Source: Mucilaginibacter myungsuensis (GTDB taxonomy: Bacteria > Bacteroidota > Bacteroidia > Sphingobacteriales > Sphingobacteriaceae). From it: a stretch of 64,000 nucleotides of DNA. The notes below the pieces were generated by a model, which was not told the DNA's origin, searched no databases, and saw only the letters and a program-made list of their open reading frames with translations. The position numbers were made by a program, and so were the translations under genes. The stretch is from contig NZ_JADFFL010000011.1 in assembly GCF_015222005.1 (NCBI RefSeq), positions 104,819 through 168,818 on the forward strand, in the 5' to 3' direction. Positions 1-9,027 of this stretch are shown here, piece after piece (within the stretch, counting starts at the first letter, position 1; every line of letters starts with the position of its first letter).

Positions 1-824
1 GGTGATACTGCACGTTCGCCGCACAATACTACTAACAAATTACTTACCATACTTGCTTTACGTTCTTCATCTAATTCAACGATCTGTTTTTCTGATAACC
101 TGTCCAGCGCCATTTCAACAATACTTACTGCGCCTTCAACGATCAGTTTACGGGCAGCTATGATGGCTGATGCCTGTTGACGTTGTAACATGGCGTTAGC
201 GATCTCGGGCGCGTAAGCCAGGTGCGATATACGTGCCTCTACTACTTCTATACCTGCGCGGGCAAGGCGTTCGTTCAGTTCTGCTTCCAGGATGGCACTC
301 ACCTCGTCCGCACCGTCGCGTAGGGTGATGTCGGCCGATTCGTCTTCCAAATTATCGTAGGGGAACGAGTTGGCTAAATGGCGTACCGCGGCTTCGCTTT
401 GGATGTTTACGTATTGCACATAATTCTCTACCGCGAAGACGGCTTTGGCCGTGTCTTTAACCTGCCAAACAATTACGGCGGCTATCTCGATAGGGTTACC
501 GGATTTGTCGTTCACCTTTAGTTGCTGACCGTTTAGGTTCAACGCCCTTAACGATAATTTCTTTTTAGTAGTGAAAGGGTTTACCCAATAAAAGCCGTCT
601 TGCTTAACCGAACCAGTGTACTTGCCGAAAAGCGTCAGCACTTTCGACTCATTAGGGTTAACAACGATAAATCCCCCGGTGTAAAGTAGCGCCACTATGG
701 CGACGATGATAGTTGAACCGATATTGCCGTTAAGGCCCAGGGCTATGGCTGCAGCTACTAAAGCCAGAAATATGAACAAGGCTAAGTAGCCTGATTGCGG
801 GTTGATAGTTTTTTCAGATTCCAT
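1..824 (-). CDS. SPFH/Band 7 domain membrane protein, partial at its C-terminus
   Basis: This reading frame starts at the ATG complementary to 822-824 and stays open to the window edge, so about 274 N-terminal residues are visible and the C-terminus is missing. Two hydrophobic stretches (about residues 12-25 and 30-48) precede a Band 7 core with the typical segments VNPNESKVLTLFGKY and QVKDTAKAVFAVENY, followed by the charged helical part ERLARAGIEVVEARISHLAYA cut here to ERLARAGIEVVEARISHL. SPFH proteins are membrane scaffolds, often partners of proteases or of membrane microdomains. The specific role is not shown here. It is divergent from the HD phosphohydrolase gene, with 112 bp between the two starts. 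Confidence 0.85.
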   Translation of the reverse strand, partial: MESEKTINPQSGYLALFIFLALVAAAIALGLNGNIGSTIIVAIVALLYTGGFIVVNPNESKVLTLFGKYTGSVKQDGFYWVNPFTTKKKLSLRALNLNGQQLKVNDKSGNPIEIAAVIVWQVKDTAKAVFAVENYVQYVNIQSEAAVRHLANSFPYDNLEDESADITLRDGADEVSAILEAELNERLARAGIEVVEARISHLAYAPEIANAMLQRQQASAIIAARKLIVEGAVSIVEMALDRLSEKQIVELDEERKASMVSNLLVVLCGERAVS

Positions 825-911
825 GTTTTTTTGTGATTTAATTTGATATCATAAAGATATCAAACTTCAGATCAAATAAACAAGAAAACAGTTTTTATTG
901 GCCGACTTTGC

Positions 912-919
912 TATTTTTG
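912..919 (+). promoter_or_regulatory. Probable -7 box of the HD phosphohydrolase gene
   Basis: TATTTTTG matches the Bacteroidota -7 consensus TAnnTTTG and lies 17 bp before the ATG at 937. No good TTTG -33 box sits at the usual 19-20 bp spacing, only a T-rich run near 892, so this is a half-supported promoter. The same divergent spacer has the inverted repeat GATATC-ATAAA-GATATC at 845-861 on the SPFH side. Confidence 0.45.
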
Positions 920-936
920 GCTTAACATAACTCATA

Positions 937-3024
937 ATGGCTACACTTTCAGCATCCCGCCAAAAGGCATTGTTCCGCAAATACGCGCGGAATATCAAGT
1001 ACTTTATGATGTTTTTGAGTATATGCCTTATTGTATATACGCTACCTAAACAGGCCAAATTCCGTTATGAATTTGAGAAAGGGAAGATCTGGAACCAGAA
1101 AGATCTGATATCTCCGTCTAACTTTGCCATCCTGAAAACTACACAGCAGTTAGCCAACGATCAGGAGGCAGCGCTACGTAGTGTACTGCCGTATTATCAG
1201 TTATCCCCCGAGGTGGCCGACCAACAGCTGAATGGTTATAAGAGTGATTTTGATATTAAATGGCAAAATGCCAATATCAGTGATCGTTTTAAACAACGTT
1301 ATTTTCAAACGGGCTATAATTTGCTGAAGGATATTTACGATCGGGGCTTGCTGTCGCTTGTGTCTAAATATCAGCGTAGCGGTACTAATTACCCGGTAAT
1401 GGTGGTGCATAAAAATGCTGGTACCGAAAAAAATACTGCCGACCTGTTTACCCGCGAACGCGCTTTGACCTTTTGCGCCGACTACCTAAAAGCACACCCA
1501 GACCTTGACGAAGCCTTTGTATTAGGACTAATACAGAACCGACTGCAAAATAACCTCACCTACGATGATAAACTTACCGAAAAGCAGGAAAAGGACGTAT
1601 TAAATAACTTGGCCCTTACCCGTGGTATGGTACAAAAGAACGAGGTGATCGTTGCTAAAGGAACAGTTGTTAACGATGCTATCTATCAAAAACTGTTGTC
1701 ATACAAAAAAGCATTTGAGGACAGCGCCCGTGTTAATGGTGATCCGCTGCTTATTTTATTAGGGCAGTTTATATTGGTATCGATAGCTGTCGGTTTGCTG
1801 ATGGCCTTCCTTTATCTGTTCAGGAAAGATATCTATGCGGACAACCGTTTGGTTAGTTTGATATTACTCGTGGTAACGGGCATGCTGGTGACACTGTCGA
1901 TAACCATCCGCATGAAGGAATTCAGTGTGTACTTTATACCTTATTGTATAGTGCCCATTATTGTCCGCATTCTTTTTGATACCCGTTTGGCGCTTAATAT
2001 ACACTTGTTGGTAGTATTGATCGCCGGCTTTTTTGTACCGAACAGTTTCGAGTTTGCTTATTTCGAGATAACCGCGGGGATGATATCTATCTATAGTATC
2101 AAAAATCTGGTGCGCAGGGACCAATTCCTGGTGTCGGCCTTGATCATTACGCTTACCTATTTCTTGGCTTTTATCGGTATATCATTCATTAGGGATGGCA
2201 GCTGGTCGGCTATCGAATGGATGGATTTCTTCCCGTTTTTAGTTAGCGTTGGCCTGACTTTATTGGCGTATCCGCTTATCTACATTTTTGAGCAGCTATT
2301 TCAGATCACATCTGATATTACGCTGATCGAGTTGACCAACACCAATGCCACTTTGCTGCGCGACCTTGCTTTTAGCGCACCAGGCACTTTTCAACATTCG
2401 CTACAGGTGGCTAACCTGGCCGAGAATGCTATTTACAATATCGGGGGTAACTCATTATTGGTTAGGGCAGGGGCTTTGTATCATGATATTGGCAAGATAG
2501 AGAACCCGCTTTACTTTATAGAGAACCAAACATCCGGCTTTAATCCGCACGATAAACTGTCGTACGTAGAGAGTGCCCAGATCATAATTAAACACGTGAG
2601 TAACGGCGTGGAGATGGCCCGTAAGGCCGGTTTGCCCGAGATCATTATCGATTTTATCCGCACCCACCACGGTAATACCCGAGTAGATTATTTCTACCAA
2701 TCATTCCTGAAGAATTTCCCGGAACGATTTGTGGACGAAAATATTTTCCGCTATCCGGGGCCGATACCATTCTCTAAAGAGACTGGTGTACTGATGCTGG
2801 CCGACTCGGTAGAAGCTGCCTCACGGTCCCTGAAAGAGCCGGACGCACAGTCTATAAGTGATCTTGTGGACCGTATTGTAAACTATAAACTGAATCAGGG
2901 GCAGCTAAACGACAGCAATATCACGCTAAAAGATCTCGAAACGATCAAGATCATCTTTAAGAAGATGCTGATGAGTATCTACCACGTGCGGATAGATATG
3001 CCGGACAGTAAAGCGATACAGTAA
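937..3024 (+). CDS. pgpH: 7TM-HD family cyclic-di-AMP phosphodiesterase (PgpH-like)
   Basis: This 695-residue membrane protein has the PgpH architecture. One N-terminal transmembrane helix (about 20-36) is followed by an extracytoplasmic 7TMR-HDED domain (about 40-260), a block of seven hydrophobic segments (about 270-460), and a cytoplasmic HD domain (about 485-650). The HD metal-binding signature is at H516-D517 (YHDIGKIENP) and a second pair is at H577-H578 (THHGN). In Listeria, PgpH hydrolyses c-di-AMP to pApA, linking extracellular sensing to turnover of the second messenger; the same activity is inferred here from architecture only. The ATG at 937 follows a TATTTTTG -7 box, and the gene ends at a strong hairpin shared with the convergent SDR. 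Confidence 0.85.
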   Translation: MATLSASRQKALFRKYARNIKYFMMFLSICLIVYTLPKQAKFRYEFEKGKIWNQKDLISPSNFAILKTTQQLANDQEAALRSVLPYYQLSPEVADQQLNGYKSDFDIKWQNANISDRFKQRYFQTGYNLLKDIYDRGLLSLVSKYQRSGTNYPVMVVHKNAGTEKNTADLFTRERALTFCADYLKAHPDLDEAFVLGLIQNRLQNNLTYDDKLTEKQEKDVLNNLALTRGMVQKNEVIVAKGTVVNDAIYQKLLSYKKAFEDSARVNGDPLLILLGQFILVSIAVGLLMAFLYLFRKDIYADNRLVSLILLVVTGMLVTLSITIRMKEFSVYFIPYCIVPIIVRILFDTRLALNIHLLVVLIAGFFVPNSFEFAYFEITAGMISIYSIKNLVRRDQFLVSALIITLTYFLAFIGISFIRDGSWSAIEWMDFFPFLVSVGLTLLAYPLIYIFEQLFQITSDITLIELTNTNATLLRDLAFSAPGTFQHSLQVANLAENAIYNIGGNSLLVRAGALYHDIGKIENPLYFIENQTSGFNPHDKLSYVESAQIIIKHVSNGVEMARKAGLPEIIIDFIRTHHGNTRVDYFYQSFLKNFPERFVDENIFRYPGPIPFSKETGVLMLADSVEAASRSLKEPDAQSISDLVDRIVNYKLNQGQLNDSNITLKDLETIKIIFKKMLMSIYHVRIDMPDSKAIQ

Positions 3025-3047
3025 ACCTATTGAGCGTTATCAAACCA

Positions 3048-3081
3048 AAACAGCTGGGAATTAAATCCCGGCTGTTTTTGT
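3048..3081 (+). terminator. Terminator after the HD phosphohydrolase gene
   Basis: AAACAGC-TGGGA and TCCCG-GCTGTTTTTG form a hairpin with a short ATTAAA loop and a following T run, 24 bp after the stop codon. It may also act on the convergent SDR gene from the other side. Confidence 0.75.
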
Positions 3082-3113
3082 TGATGTATTTATTTACGAC
3101 GAGGGGTGGGACC

Positions 3114-3977
3114 TCAGGTCAATAGCTCACCCATGCCGAACAATGTTAAACCAGGCGCAAACTGCTCCGCGACCGCCTGATTCGCAGCCTCGATGTATTT
3201 ACCGGTGATCGGGTCGACTACCGTACGTAAAGGCCTTTTACCTTTTTCTGCATTGATCAAACCGACAACAGCGTCGGCGACCATTTGTGGATCTGGCTCG
3301 TGGCTTTGGATCAGCCCGCCAAGCGCGGCCATCATTTTACCCGGCATATCGGCTATGACACCATAGCCTTCAAAAACTGCCTGATCTGAGGCGTATTGGG
3401 TCTTTTGGTTCATTTCCGTGGGGAATGCGCCCGGTTCTAATATTGCTACATCTATCCCCAAACGCTTTACCTCGTAATGCAAGCCTTCACTGATACCCTC
3501 TAAACCAAATTTAGAACCGGCATAAATAGTTGCAAATGGGAAAGATACCCGGCCAAAGCCGCTGGTCACGTTAATGATCAGTCCGTCCGCTTGTTCACGC
3601 ATTGCTGGTAGCACTTGCTTGATGAATCGCCAGGGCGCAAATACATTCACGTCAAACAATCCTTGTACATCAGCGGTAGTAAAACTTTCTGCCACTCCGT
3701 TCAGCGAAACGCCCGCATTATTGATCAATACATCGATCCTGCCGGCTTCAGCGATCACACGCTTTACAGCTTGTTTCACGCTTTCATCGTCAGTCAGTGT
3801 AACATCCAGCACGGTCACATTTTCCAATGCTGACAAAGCTTCTGCTTTTTCCGCATTTTTGCCCTGCGTATCCCTCATGGTCGCATAAACCTGGTGCCCT
3901 AAAGCGGCCAAACTATGCACGGTCAGCCAGCCGAAACCGCTATTAGTTCCGGTTATCAAAATTACTTTTTTGCTCAT
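3114..3977 (-). CDS. Short-chain dehydrogenase/reductase (classical SDR)
   Basis: This 287-residue protein is a classical Rossmann-fold SDR that should oxidise or reduce an alcohol/carbonyl substrate with NAD(P). The cofactor motif TGTNSGFG is at residues 9-16, NNAG at 86-89, the catalytic Ser at 139, and the YxxxK pair at Tyr152 and Lys156. Its substrate cannot be told from sequence. It lies 101 bp downstream of a Crp/Fnr regulator on the same strand. The spacer holds the perfect palindrome TTTACCATTTGGTAAA, which recurs in near-identical form before the regulator, so control by that regulator is inferred. Confidence 0.88.
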   Translation of the reverse strand: MSKKVILITGTNSGFGWLTVHSLAALGHQVYATMRDTQGKNAEKAEALSALENVTVLDVTLTDDESVKQAVKRVIAEAGRIDVLINNAGVSLNGVAESFTTADVQGLFDVNVFAPWRFIKQVLPAMREQADGLIINVTSGFGRVSFPFATIYAGSKFGLEGISEGLHYEVKRLGIDVAILEPGAFPTEMNQKTQYASDQAVFEGYGVIADMPGKMMAALGGLIQSHEPDPQMVADAVVGLINAEKGKRPLRTVVDPITGKYIEAANQAVAEQFAPGLTLFGMGELLT

Positions 3978-4034
3978 TTTTTATAATTGAAATTAAATAA
4001 TGAAGCAAAAGTGAACAACACCGGAACGGAAACA

Positions 4035-4050
4035 TTTACCATTTGGTAAA
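4035..4050. promoter_or_regulatory. Palindromic operator candidate before the SDR gene
   Basis: TTTACCATTTGGTAAA is a perfect 16-bp palindrome 58 bp upstream of the SDR start. A one-mismatch copy precedes the neighbouring Crp/Fnr gene. The dyad length suits a homodimeric Crp/Fnr-type HTH protein. Binding is inferred. Confidence 0.6.
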
Positions 4051-4078
4051 AAGCGCGACGGTTAATTAAAACAGACAA

Positions 4079-4648
4079 TTATCGGACATTCCGTCTTATC
4101 CGGCTCAGCGATTGCTGCGTAATGCCCAAGTAAGAAGCCACATGAGAAAGCGGTACCCGGTTCACCAGGCCGGGGAAATGTTCATTAAAAATGGAGTAAC
4201 GACTGGTCGCGTCTTCAGAGACCAGGGGACTACGGCGTTCGATCGCTTTTAGCAAACAATTTTTCAAGATAAGGTTCTCAATATCCTTCCAACTTAAAAT
4301 GGTATTACCGATCTCGTCCCAGGCGTTTTTAGAAAAAACCAGGAACATGCAATCTGTCTCGGCCTGTATGTATTCGGACGAAATGATCTGCGCCTCGAAC
4401 CTTTGCTGGTCGGACACAAAATTGTTTTCCTCCACAAAGGAATGTGTGATCTCTTCTCCCTTATTGTTGTAATAACAAAAACGCACCACTCCCTCCAGAA
4501 GGAAACCCACATATCGCGGGATCTTTCCGGCTTCCGAAAAATACTCCTCCTTTTGCAATTTCAGCACTTTAGATCTGCTCAGGATAAAGTCGGTCTGTTG
4601 TTTGTTGAGATTTCCGAATTGAAGGATATAGTTAATAAAGGGTTCCAT
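4079..4648 (-). CDS. Crp/Fnr family transcriptional regulator
   Basis: This 189-residue protein has an N-terminal cyclic-nucleotide-binding-type beta barrel (about residues 15-115) and a C-terminal helix-turn-helix (about 163-187, VPLSHVASYLGITQQSLSRI). This is the layout of the short Crp/Fnr regulators common in Bacteroidota, which usually lack a clear cAMP pocket. No cysteine cluster for an Fe-S centre is present, so an FNR-type oxygen sensor is unlikely. The SDR follows on the same strand and could be its target. A palindrome TTTACCATTTGTTAAA lies 34 bp upstream of the start, consistent with autoregulation. Confidence 0.85.
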   Translation of the reverse strand: MEPFINYILQFGNLNKQQTDFILSRSKVLKLQKEEYFSEAGKIPRYVGFLLEGVVRFCYYNNKGEEITHSFVEENNFVSDQQRFEAQIISSEYIQAETDCMFLVFSKNAWDEIGNTILSWKDIENLILKNCLLKAIERRSPLVSEDATSRYSIFNEHFPGLVNRVPLSHVASYLGITQQSLSRIRRNVR

Positions 4649-4681
4649 CAGGCAAAGATCGATGATCTGTACGGCAGTTCA

Positions 4682-4697
4682 TTTACCATTTGTTAAA
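4682..4697. promoter_or_regulatory. Palindromic operator candidate before the Crp/Fnr gene
   Basis: TTTACCATTTGTTAAA differs by one base from the perfect palindrome at 4035-4050. Its position just upstream of the regulator start suggests negative or positive autoregulation. The link to this regulator is inferred from co-occurrence only. Confidence 0.55.
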
Positions 4698-4821
4698 AAT
4701 GACCGACCTGCGATAAAAAAGTGGTCGTATCCAAAGTCAAATGTTCGGGCCCGAAGCCTGTGGGTTTAGATGATCACTGGAAGTTCCATATCTTCAGATC
4801 TCAAATTAGATCCAAGTTGGT

Positions 4822-4866
4822 GAAAAAATAAAAGCCTGCTATCGTTCGATCGCAGGCTTTTATTTT
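4822..4866 (-). terminator. Terminator of tRNA-Ser
   Basis: ATAAAAGCCTGC and GCAGGCTTTTAT are perfect 12-bp arms around a 12-nt loop. On the minus strand the hairpin is followed by TTTTTT. It lies just past the CCA end of the tRNA. A-rich and T-rich sequence flanks both sides, so it could act in both directions. Confidence 0.8.
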
Positions 4867-4880
4867 TTTATTATAAAATT

Positions 4881-4970
4881 TGGCGGTGAGGGAGGGATTC
4901 GAACCCTCGGTACAGTTTCCCGTACGTCAGTTTAGCAAACTGATCCTTTCGGCCTCTCAGGCACCTCACC
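4881..4970 (-). tRNA. tRNA-Ser (anticodon GCT)
   Basis: Read on the minus strand, GGTGAGG (4970-4964) pairs with CCTCACC (4891-4885), followed by discriminator G and an encoded CCA. The anticodon loop TTTGCTAAA sits on the stem CAG/CTG and gives GCT, reading AGC/AGU serine codons. The long variable arm (CGTACGGGAAACTGTACG) is typical of class II tRNA-Ser, and the T arm GAGGG-TTCGAAT-CCCTC is intact. The total length is 90 nt. Confidence 0.97.
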
Positions 4971-5004
4971 ATTTTAAAGAAATATTCCCTTTTTTTCGGG
5001 ACTG

Positions 5005-5034
5005 CAAATATAGTAATTCAAGTTACCCGTCAAA
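5005..5034 (-). promoter_or_regulatory. Bacteroidota-type promoter of tRNA-Ser
   Basis: On the minus strand TTTG (5034-5031) is followed after 18 bp by TATATTTG (5012-5005), matching the -33/-7 consensus TTTG-N19-TAnnTTTG. Transcription would start near 5001, about 30 nt before the mature tRNA end. Confidence 0.75.
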
Positions 5035-5188
5035 AAAAAAAGTGGATTTTTAGTATTGTTTTTTCATTTATTTTTTGATGCTGGTTACACTGTATTCATA
5101 ACCAATCTTTTAGAAGATACCTCAGCGCTTTGGTAAATTGATGATCCCTGCCCCGTCGTTCATATTATCGTTAGCCAATAAAATGCAG

Positions 5189-5224
5189 AACGGGCTGATC
5201 GCATAATTTTGCTATCAGCCCGTT
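5189..5224 (-). terminator. Probable terminator of the GH3 operon
   Basis: AACGGGCTGAT and ATCAGCCCGTT are perfect 11-bp arms with a 14-nt loop, about 50 bp past the stop of the GH3 gene. The U tract on the minus strand is weak (CTGCATTTTAT). The remainder of the spacer 4971-5272 shows only the tRNA promoter and no gene. Confidence 0.6.
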
Positions 5225-5272
5225 CTTGTTCGGGTTCTGTGATCTCGTTAAAGGCACAGATGAATTATTATA

Positions 5273-7570
5273 TTACTTCAACGTAAAATGGCTCTCTTTT
5301 ATATCTCGCGAATTCGGTCCGATGAATACTTTGAACTCGCCGGGTTCGGCTACAAATTTTAGCTCGGCGTTGTAAAACTTTAAGTCTTTTTCGGTGATGG
5401 TAAAGTTTACCTCTTTACTTTCGCCGGGTTTCAAGCTGATCTTTTTAAAACCCTTCAATTCTTTTACAGGGCGGGTGATGCTACCCACCAGGTCACGGGT
5501 GTATAACTGCACGATCTCTTTACCTTCGACATTGCCGGTGTTGGTCACCGTTACACTTGCGGTGATCGACCCTCCTGCTTTTAAAGCAGGGCCGCTTAGT
5601 TTTACACCACTGTAACTGAACGTGGTGTAGCTTAATCCGTAGCCAAACGGATAAAGTGGCTCATTACTTACGTCCAAATAGTTAGACTTGAATTTGCTGA
5701 ACCAGGCTCCATCAGGCAATGGTCTGCCTGTATTTTTATGACTATAAAAGATCGGTATCTGACCCACGTTCTGCGGGAAGGTGACCGGTAGTTTACCCGA
5801 TGGATTAACATCGCCAAACAATACATCGGCAATAGCCAACGTAGCTTGCGAGCCACCGAACCACACATTCAGGATGGCAGGTACCTGATCGTTCTCACTT
5901 TTTAAAGCCAATGGGCGACCGGTGAACAGTACCAACACAACAGGCTTGCCTGTCTTTAATAAGGCAGATAGCAAACGTTGTTGAACAGCAGGTATCTCGA
6001 TATTGGTACGGCTTGATGCTTCACCACTCATTTCTGATGCTTCGCCTAAAGCGGCTACGATCACGTCCGCTTTTTCGGTCGATTTGATCGCATCATCTAT
6101 GATGGCTTGTTCAGGACGGTTATCCCTTGGTATTTCGCGACCGAACATCGTGGCGTTTTTTTGTTCTGTTGCATCGCCCAATAAGTTAGAACCTAAACTG
6201 TAGGTGATCGTGGCCTTGTCGCCTGCAACGGCTTTTAACCCTTCGATCAATGATGGGGGAGTGCTAAGGTCAGCGTTAACAGCCCAGGTGCCCGGCATAT
6301 TGGCGCGGGTATTACCAAGCGGACCAACAACGGCTATTATACCCGCTTTTTTAAGTGGCAGTGTGTTGTTCAAATTCTTCAGTAGTACAAAACTCTGCGT
6401 AGCAGCTTCGCGAGCCAGTTTTAAATGCTCAGGAGTCAATATCTCGTTCTTAGCGCGCTCCTCGCTGCAATATTTGTAAGGATCGTCGAACAAGCCCAGT
6501 TTATATTTGGCTTCCAAGATCAAACGGCACGAGGTGTTGATGTCGTTTATTGACACTTTTCCTTGTGCTAACGACTTTTTTAACGTTGTTAGGAAACCTT
6601 CGCTTACCATGTCCATATCAGTACCAGCTTTAAGGGCAAGGCCTGATACCTGTTGCAGATCGCCAAGGCCGTGGTCTATCATTTCGCTAACGCCGGTGTA
6701 GTCGGATACAACAAAACCTTTAAAGCCCCATTGGTTACGCAATAGATCTTTTAGCAGCCATTTGTTTGCTGTGGCGGGCGTGCCGTTGATATCGTTGAAT
6801 GATGCCATCACGCTCCCTGCGCCTGCATCTAAAGCAGCTTTATAGGGAGGTAAGTATTCGTTATACATGCGGTTAAGGCTCATGTCGGTGGTGTTGTAGT
6901 CGCGACCGCCTTCGCCGGCACCGTAAAGCGCAAAGTGTTTAACGCAGGCCATAATGGTGTTGGCTTTTTTCAGATCATCGCCTTGATAGCCGTGTACCAT
7001 TACTTTGGCTATCTCAGATCCCAGGTAAGGGTCTTCGCCGCTACCTTCGGCAATACGTCCCCAACGTGGATCGCGGGCTATATCAACCATGGGCGAGAAT
7101 GTCCAGTTAATACCATCGGCACTGGCTTCAACAGCCGCTACGCGGGCGGTACGTTCTATCAAAGGCATGTCCCAGCTCGATGCTAACGCCAATGGAATAG
7201 GGAACGAGGTTTTGTAACCATGGATCACATCCTGACCAAATATTAAAGGGATATGCAAGCGACTATTATTTACCGCTATCTCCTGGGTTTTACGGATTTT
7301 TTGTGGTGTGGTCAAACTAAAGATCCCACCTATCTGGCCGTTTTTGATCTTAGCTTCGACATTGGTACTCACAACCGACCCGGTGGTAGCCTCGCCGCCG
7401 GTAACCAAATTTAACTGACCGAGCTTTTCGTCGACGGTCATTTTGGCCATCAGCCTATCTATATAACTCTTCATTTTTGCCTGCTCGATATCGGCAGGCT
7501 TTTGGGCTTGCCCGTAAACTATTGTCGCGGTCAGGGCGGTCAGGCACCAAAAGGTCAATGCTCTTTTCAT
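5273..7570 (-). CDS. bglX: Periplasmic beta-glucosidase, glycoside hydrolase family 3
   Basis: At 765 residues it has the usual BglX length. A signal peptide (residues 1-22, cleaved before QAQ) leads into the GH3 TIM barrel, with KHF at 211-213 and the catalytic nucleophile Asp290 in FVVSDYTG. The C-terminal alpha/beta sandwich and a fibronectin III-like domain (about 660-760) follow. GH3 enzymes of this type release glucose from non-reducing ends of beta-glucans; some Bacteroidota members prefer beta-1,2-linked sophoro-oligosaccharides. It is the last gene of a three-gene run after GDPD and a GH144-like endoglucanase (40 bp gap), which supports a role in trimming the endoglucanase products. 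The exact linkage preference cannot be read from sequence. Confidence 0.93.
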   Translation of the reverse strand: MKRALTFWCLTALTATIVYGQAQKPADIEQAKMKSYIDRLMAKMTVDEKLGQLNLVTGGEATTGSVVSTNVEAKIKNGQIGGIFSLTTPQKIRKTQEIAVNNSRLHIPLIFGQDVIHGYKTSFPIPLALASSWDMPLIERTARVAAVEASADGINWTFSPMVDIARDPRWGRIAEGSGEDPYLGSEIAKVMVHGYQGDDLKKANTIMACVKHFALYGAGEGGRDYNTTDMSLNRMYNEYLPPYKAALDAGAGSVMASFNDINGTPATANKWLLKDLLRNQWGFKGFVVSDYTGVSEMIDHGLGDLQQVSGLALKAGTDMDMVSEGFLTTLKKSLAQGKVSINDINTSCRLILEAKYKLGLFDDPYKYCSEERAKNEILTPEHLKLAREAATQSFVLLKNLNNTLPLKKAGIIAVVGPLGNTRANMPGTWAVNADLSTPPSLIEGLKAVAGDKATITYSLGSNLLGDATEQKNATMFGREIPRDNRPEQAIIDDAIKSTEKADVIVAALGEASEMSGEASSRTNIEIPAVQQRLLSALLKTGKPVVLVLFTGRPLALKSENDQVPAILNVWFGGSQATLAIADVLFGDVNPSGKLPVTFPQNVGQIPIFYSHKNTGRPLPDGAWFSKFKSNYLDVSNEPLYPFGYGLSYTTFSYSGVKLSGPALKAGGSITASVTVTNTGNVEGKEIVQLYTRDLVGSITRPVKELKGFKKISLKPGESKEVNFTITEKDLKFYNAELKFVAEPGEFKVFIGPNSRDIKESHFTLK

Positions 7571-7610
7571 AGTTTGTTATTACAATTGTTTTTGAGGGTG
7601 ATGTGGTTCG

Positions 7611-9008
7611 CTATTTTTTTAGATACGGGCTTTTAAAACCTAATTTTTTTAATCCTGCCTTAACTTCGGGGCTGCTCATGAACAAGTTCCATAAAAGTCC
7701 TGTCCGGCCGTTCTCTATCATGATCACGATAGGGCCCTGGTCAATTCCCAGATAGCGTTTAGGGTACCAATTGTCCGTCTCGCTGAAGGCATCATAAAAA
7801 CCATATTGTCCCCAAACCTTATTTCCAAGGTCCTCATATAAATGGCGGATCACTTTCATGGATTCTTTCGGCGTATAGCAATAAGATGACAATGCAGCCG
7901 TCGGGGTGATCACCCCAAGATCTTCCTGCGGGCTGTGCCCTGCATAGCCTTTTACCGAATAGCTGGCTGTCAGCCCCCAATTATCCTCACCATAGCCTTT
8001 AAATTTTTTAGGGTTATCAATGCAGTAGGCACGGTTCACTAAGGTGTTGTTACGGTTCTCTTGCCAGTAGTCAGCATATTTATCTACCAAACCCTTAGGG
8101 TTTAAGCCAAGGTAAGAATATTGCGCCCAGAACAGAGAGCCTACGCTGCCCGGAGCACCATTGTGTTTTAGGCGGATATCATAACCGTAAGGTTTTACCA
8201 AAGTATCGATAGCCCCGCCACGCGCCCATCCATTATGGTAAACCGACGCCGGGATAGTATGGGTGGGAGAGGCCGCCGCCATAATGTACATGATCATGCA
8301 CTCGTTAAAGCCTGTCACGGCAAAGTTCATTTTCCAGCCTATATTTGGCGACCAATGCCAGTAAAGCACATCCTTACCGCCGTTGCGGTACCAATCCCAC
8401 TCAATGCCTTTCCATAGTTTATCAATACGGGCGGCCAGGGCTTTTTCGGTCTTATTATTCTTGTTCAAGTATTGGCGAACACATAACATGCCTTGAGCCA
8501 AATAAGCCGTCTCGACCAAGTCACCGCCGTCATCGTTACGCCCGAAAGGCTTTACTTTACCTGTGTTATACATCCAGTGGGGCCATACACCATGGAAACG
8601 TTCAGCTTTTTCTAAGAACGATATCTGGCGGGTCAATCTTTCTACACCCTGTTTACGGGTGATGAATCCCCGTTGCATACCAACTACTATCGCACCAAAA
8701 CCAAAGCCTGCCGCGCCTGTGGCTATCACGTCCTTGTCATTCTGTTCGTACACGCCGTCGGCATGGTAACGCTCGCGGGCCAATCCGGATAGCGGTTCGG
8801 CCCCGTCCCAAAAGTAATGAAAGGTCTGTTTTTGTACTAAGGTGAGCAATTGTGCATCCGTCAAACCTTTTTTTATTGTCAGGTCGGCTGGTCGGGGTTG
8901 CGCATTTACCGAAAGGCATCCGATAATGACGGACAATAACGCTAAGCTGAATATCTTTTTCAAGGTGGATAATATCAATTTATTGATAAAGTCAACTAAC
9001 TGGTGCAA
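7611..9008 (-). CDS. Glucoamylase-like (PF10091) hydrolase, probable GH144 endo-beta-1,2-glucanase
   Basis: This 465-residue exported protein has the alpha/alpha-barrel 'glycoamylase' fold signature. Visible segments are QTFHYFWDGAEP, the glycine-rich ATGAAGFGFGAIVVG, HGVWPHWMYNT and SPQEDLGVITPTAALSSY (shown in short pieces). In Bacteroidota this family includes GH144, characterised as endo-beta-1,2-glucanases producing sophoro-oligosaccharides. The name glucoamylase in databases is therefore often misleading. The N-terminus from the ATG has a long n-region before the hydrophobic signal; a TTG 14 codons in would give a more usual signal peptide. A Cys in VIIGC could be a lipobox, so lipoprotein anchoring is possible. 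It sits between GDPD (19 bp) and GH3 (40 bp). Confidence 0.75.
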   Translation of the reverse strand: MHQLVDFINKLILSTLKKIFSLALLSVIIGCLSVNAQPRPADLTIKKGLTDAQLLTLVQKQTFHYFWDGAEPLSGLARERYHADGVYEQNDKDVIATGAAGFGFGAIVVGMQRGFITRKQGVERLTRQISFLEKAERFHGVWPHWMYNTGKVKPFGRNDDGGDLVETAYLAQGMLCVRQYLNKNNKTEKALAARIDKLWKGIEWDWYRNGGKDVLYWHWSPNIGWKMNFAVTGFNECMIMYIMAAASPTHTIPASVYHNGWARGGAIDTLVKPYGYDIRLKHNGAPGSVGSLFWAQYSYLGLNPKGLVDKYADYWQENRNNTLVNRAYCIDNPKKFKGYGEDNWGLTASYSVKGYAGHSPQEDLGVITPTAALSSYCYTPKESMKVIRHLYEDLGNKVWGQYGFYDAFSETDNWYPKRYLGIDQGPIVIMIENGRTGLLWNLFMSSPEVKAGLKKLGFKSPYLKK

Positions 9009-9027
9009 AATAGGTATACTGCCGCTT

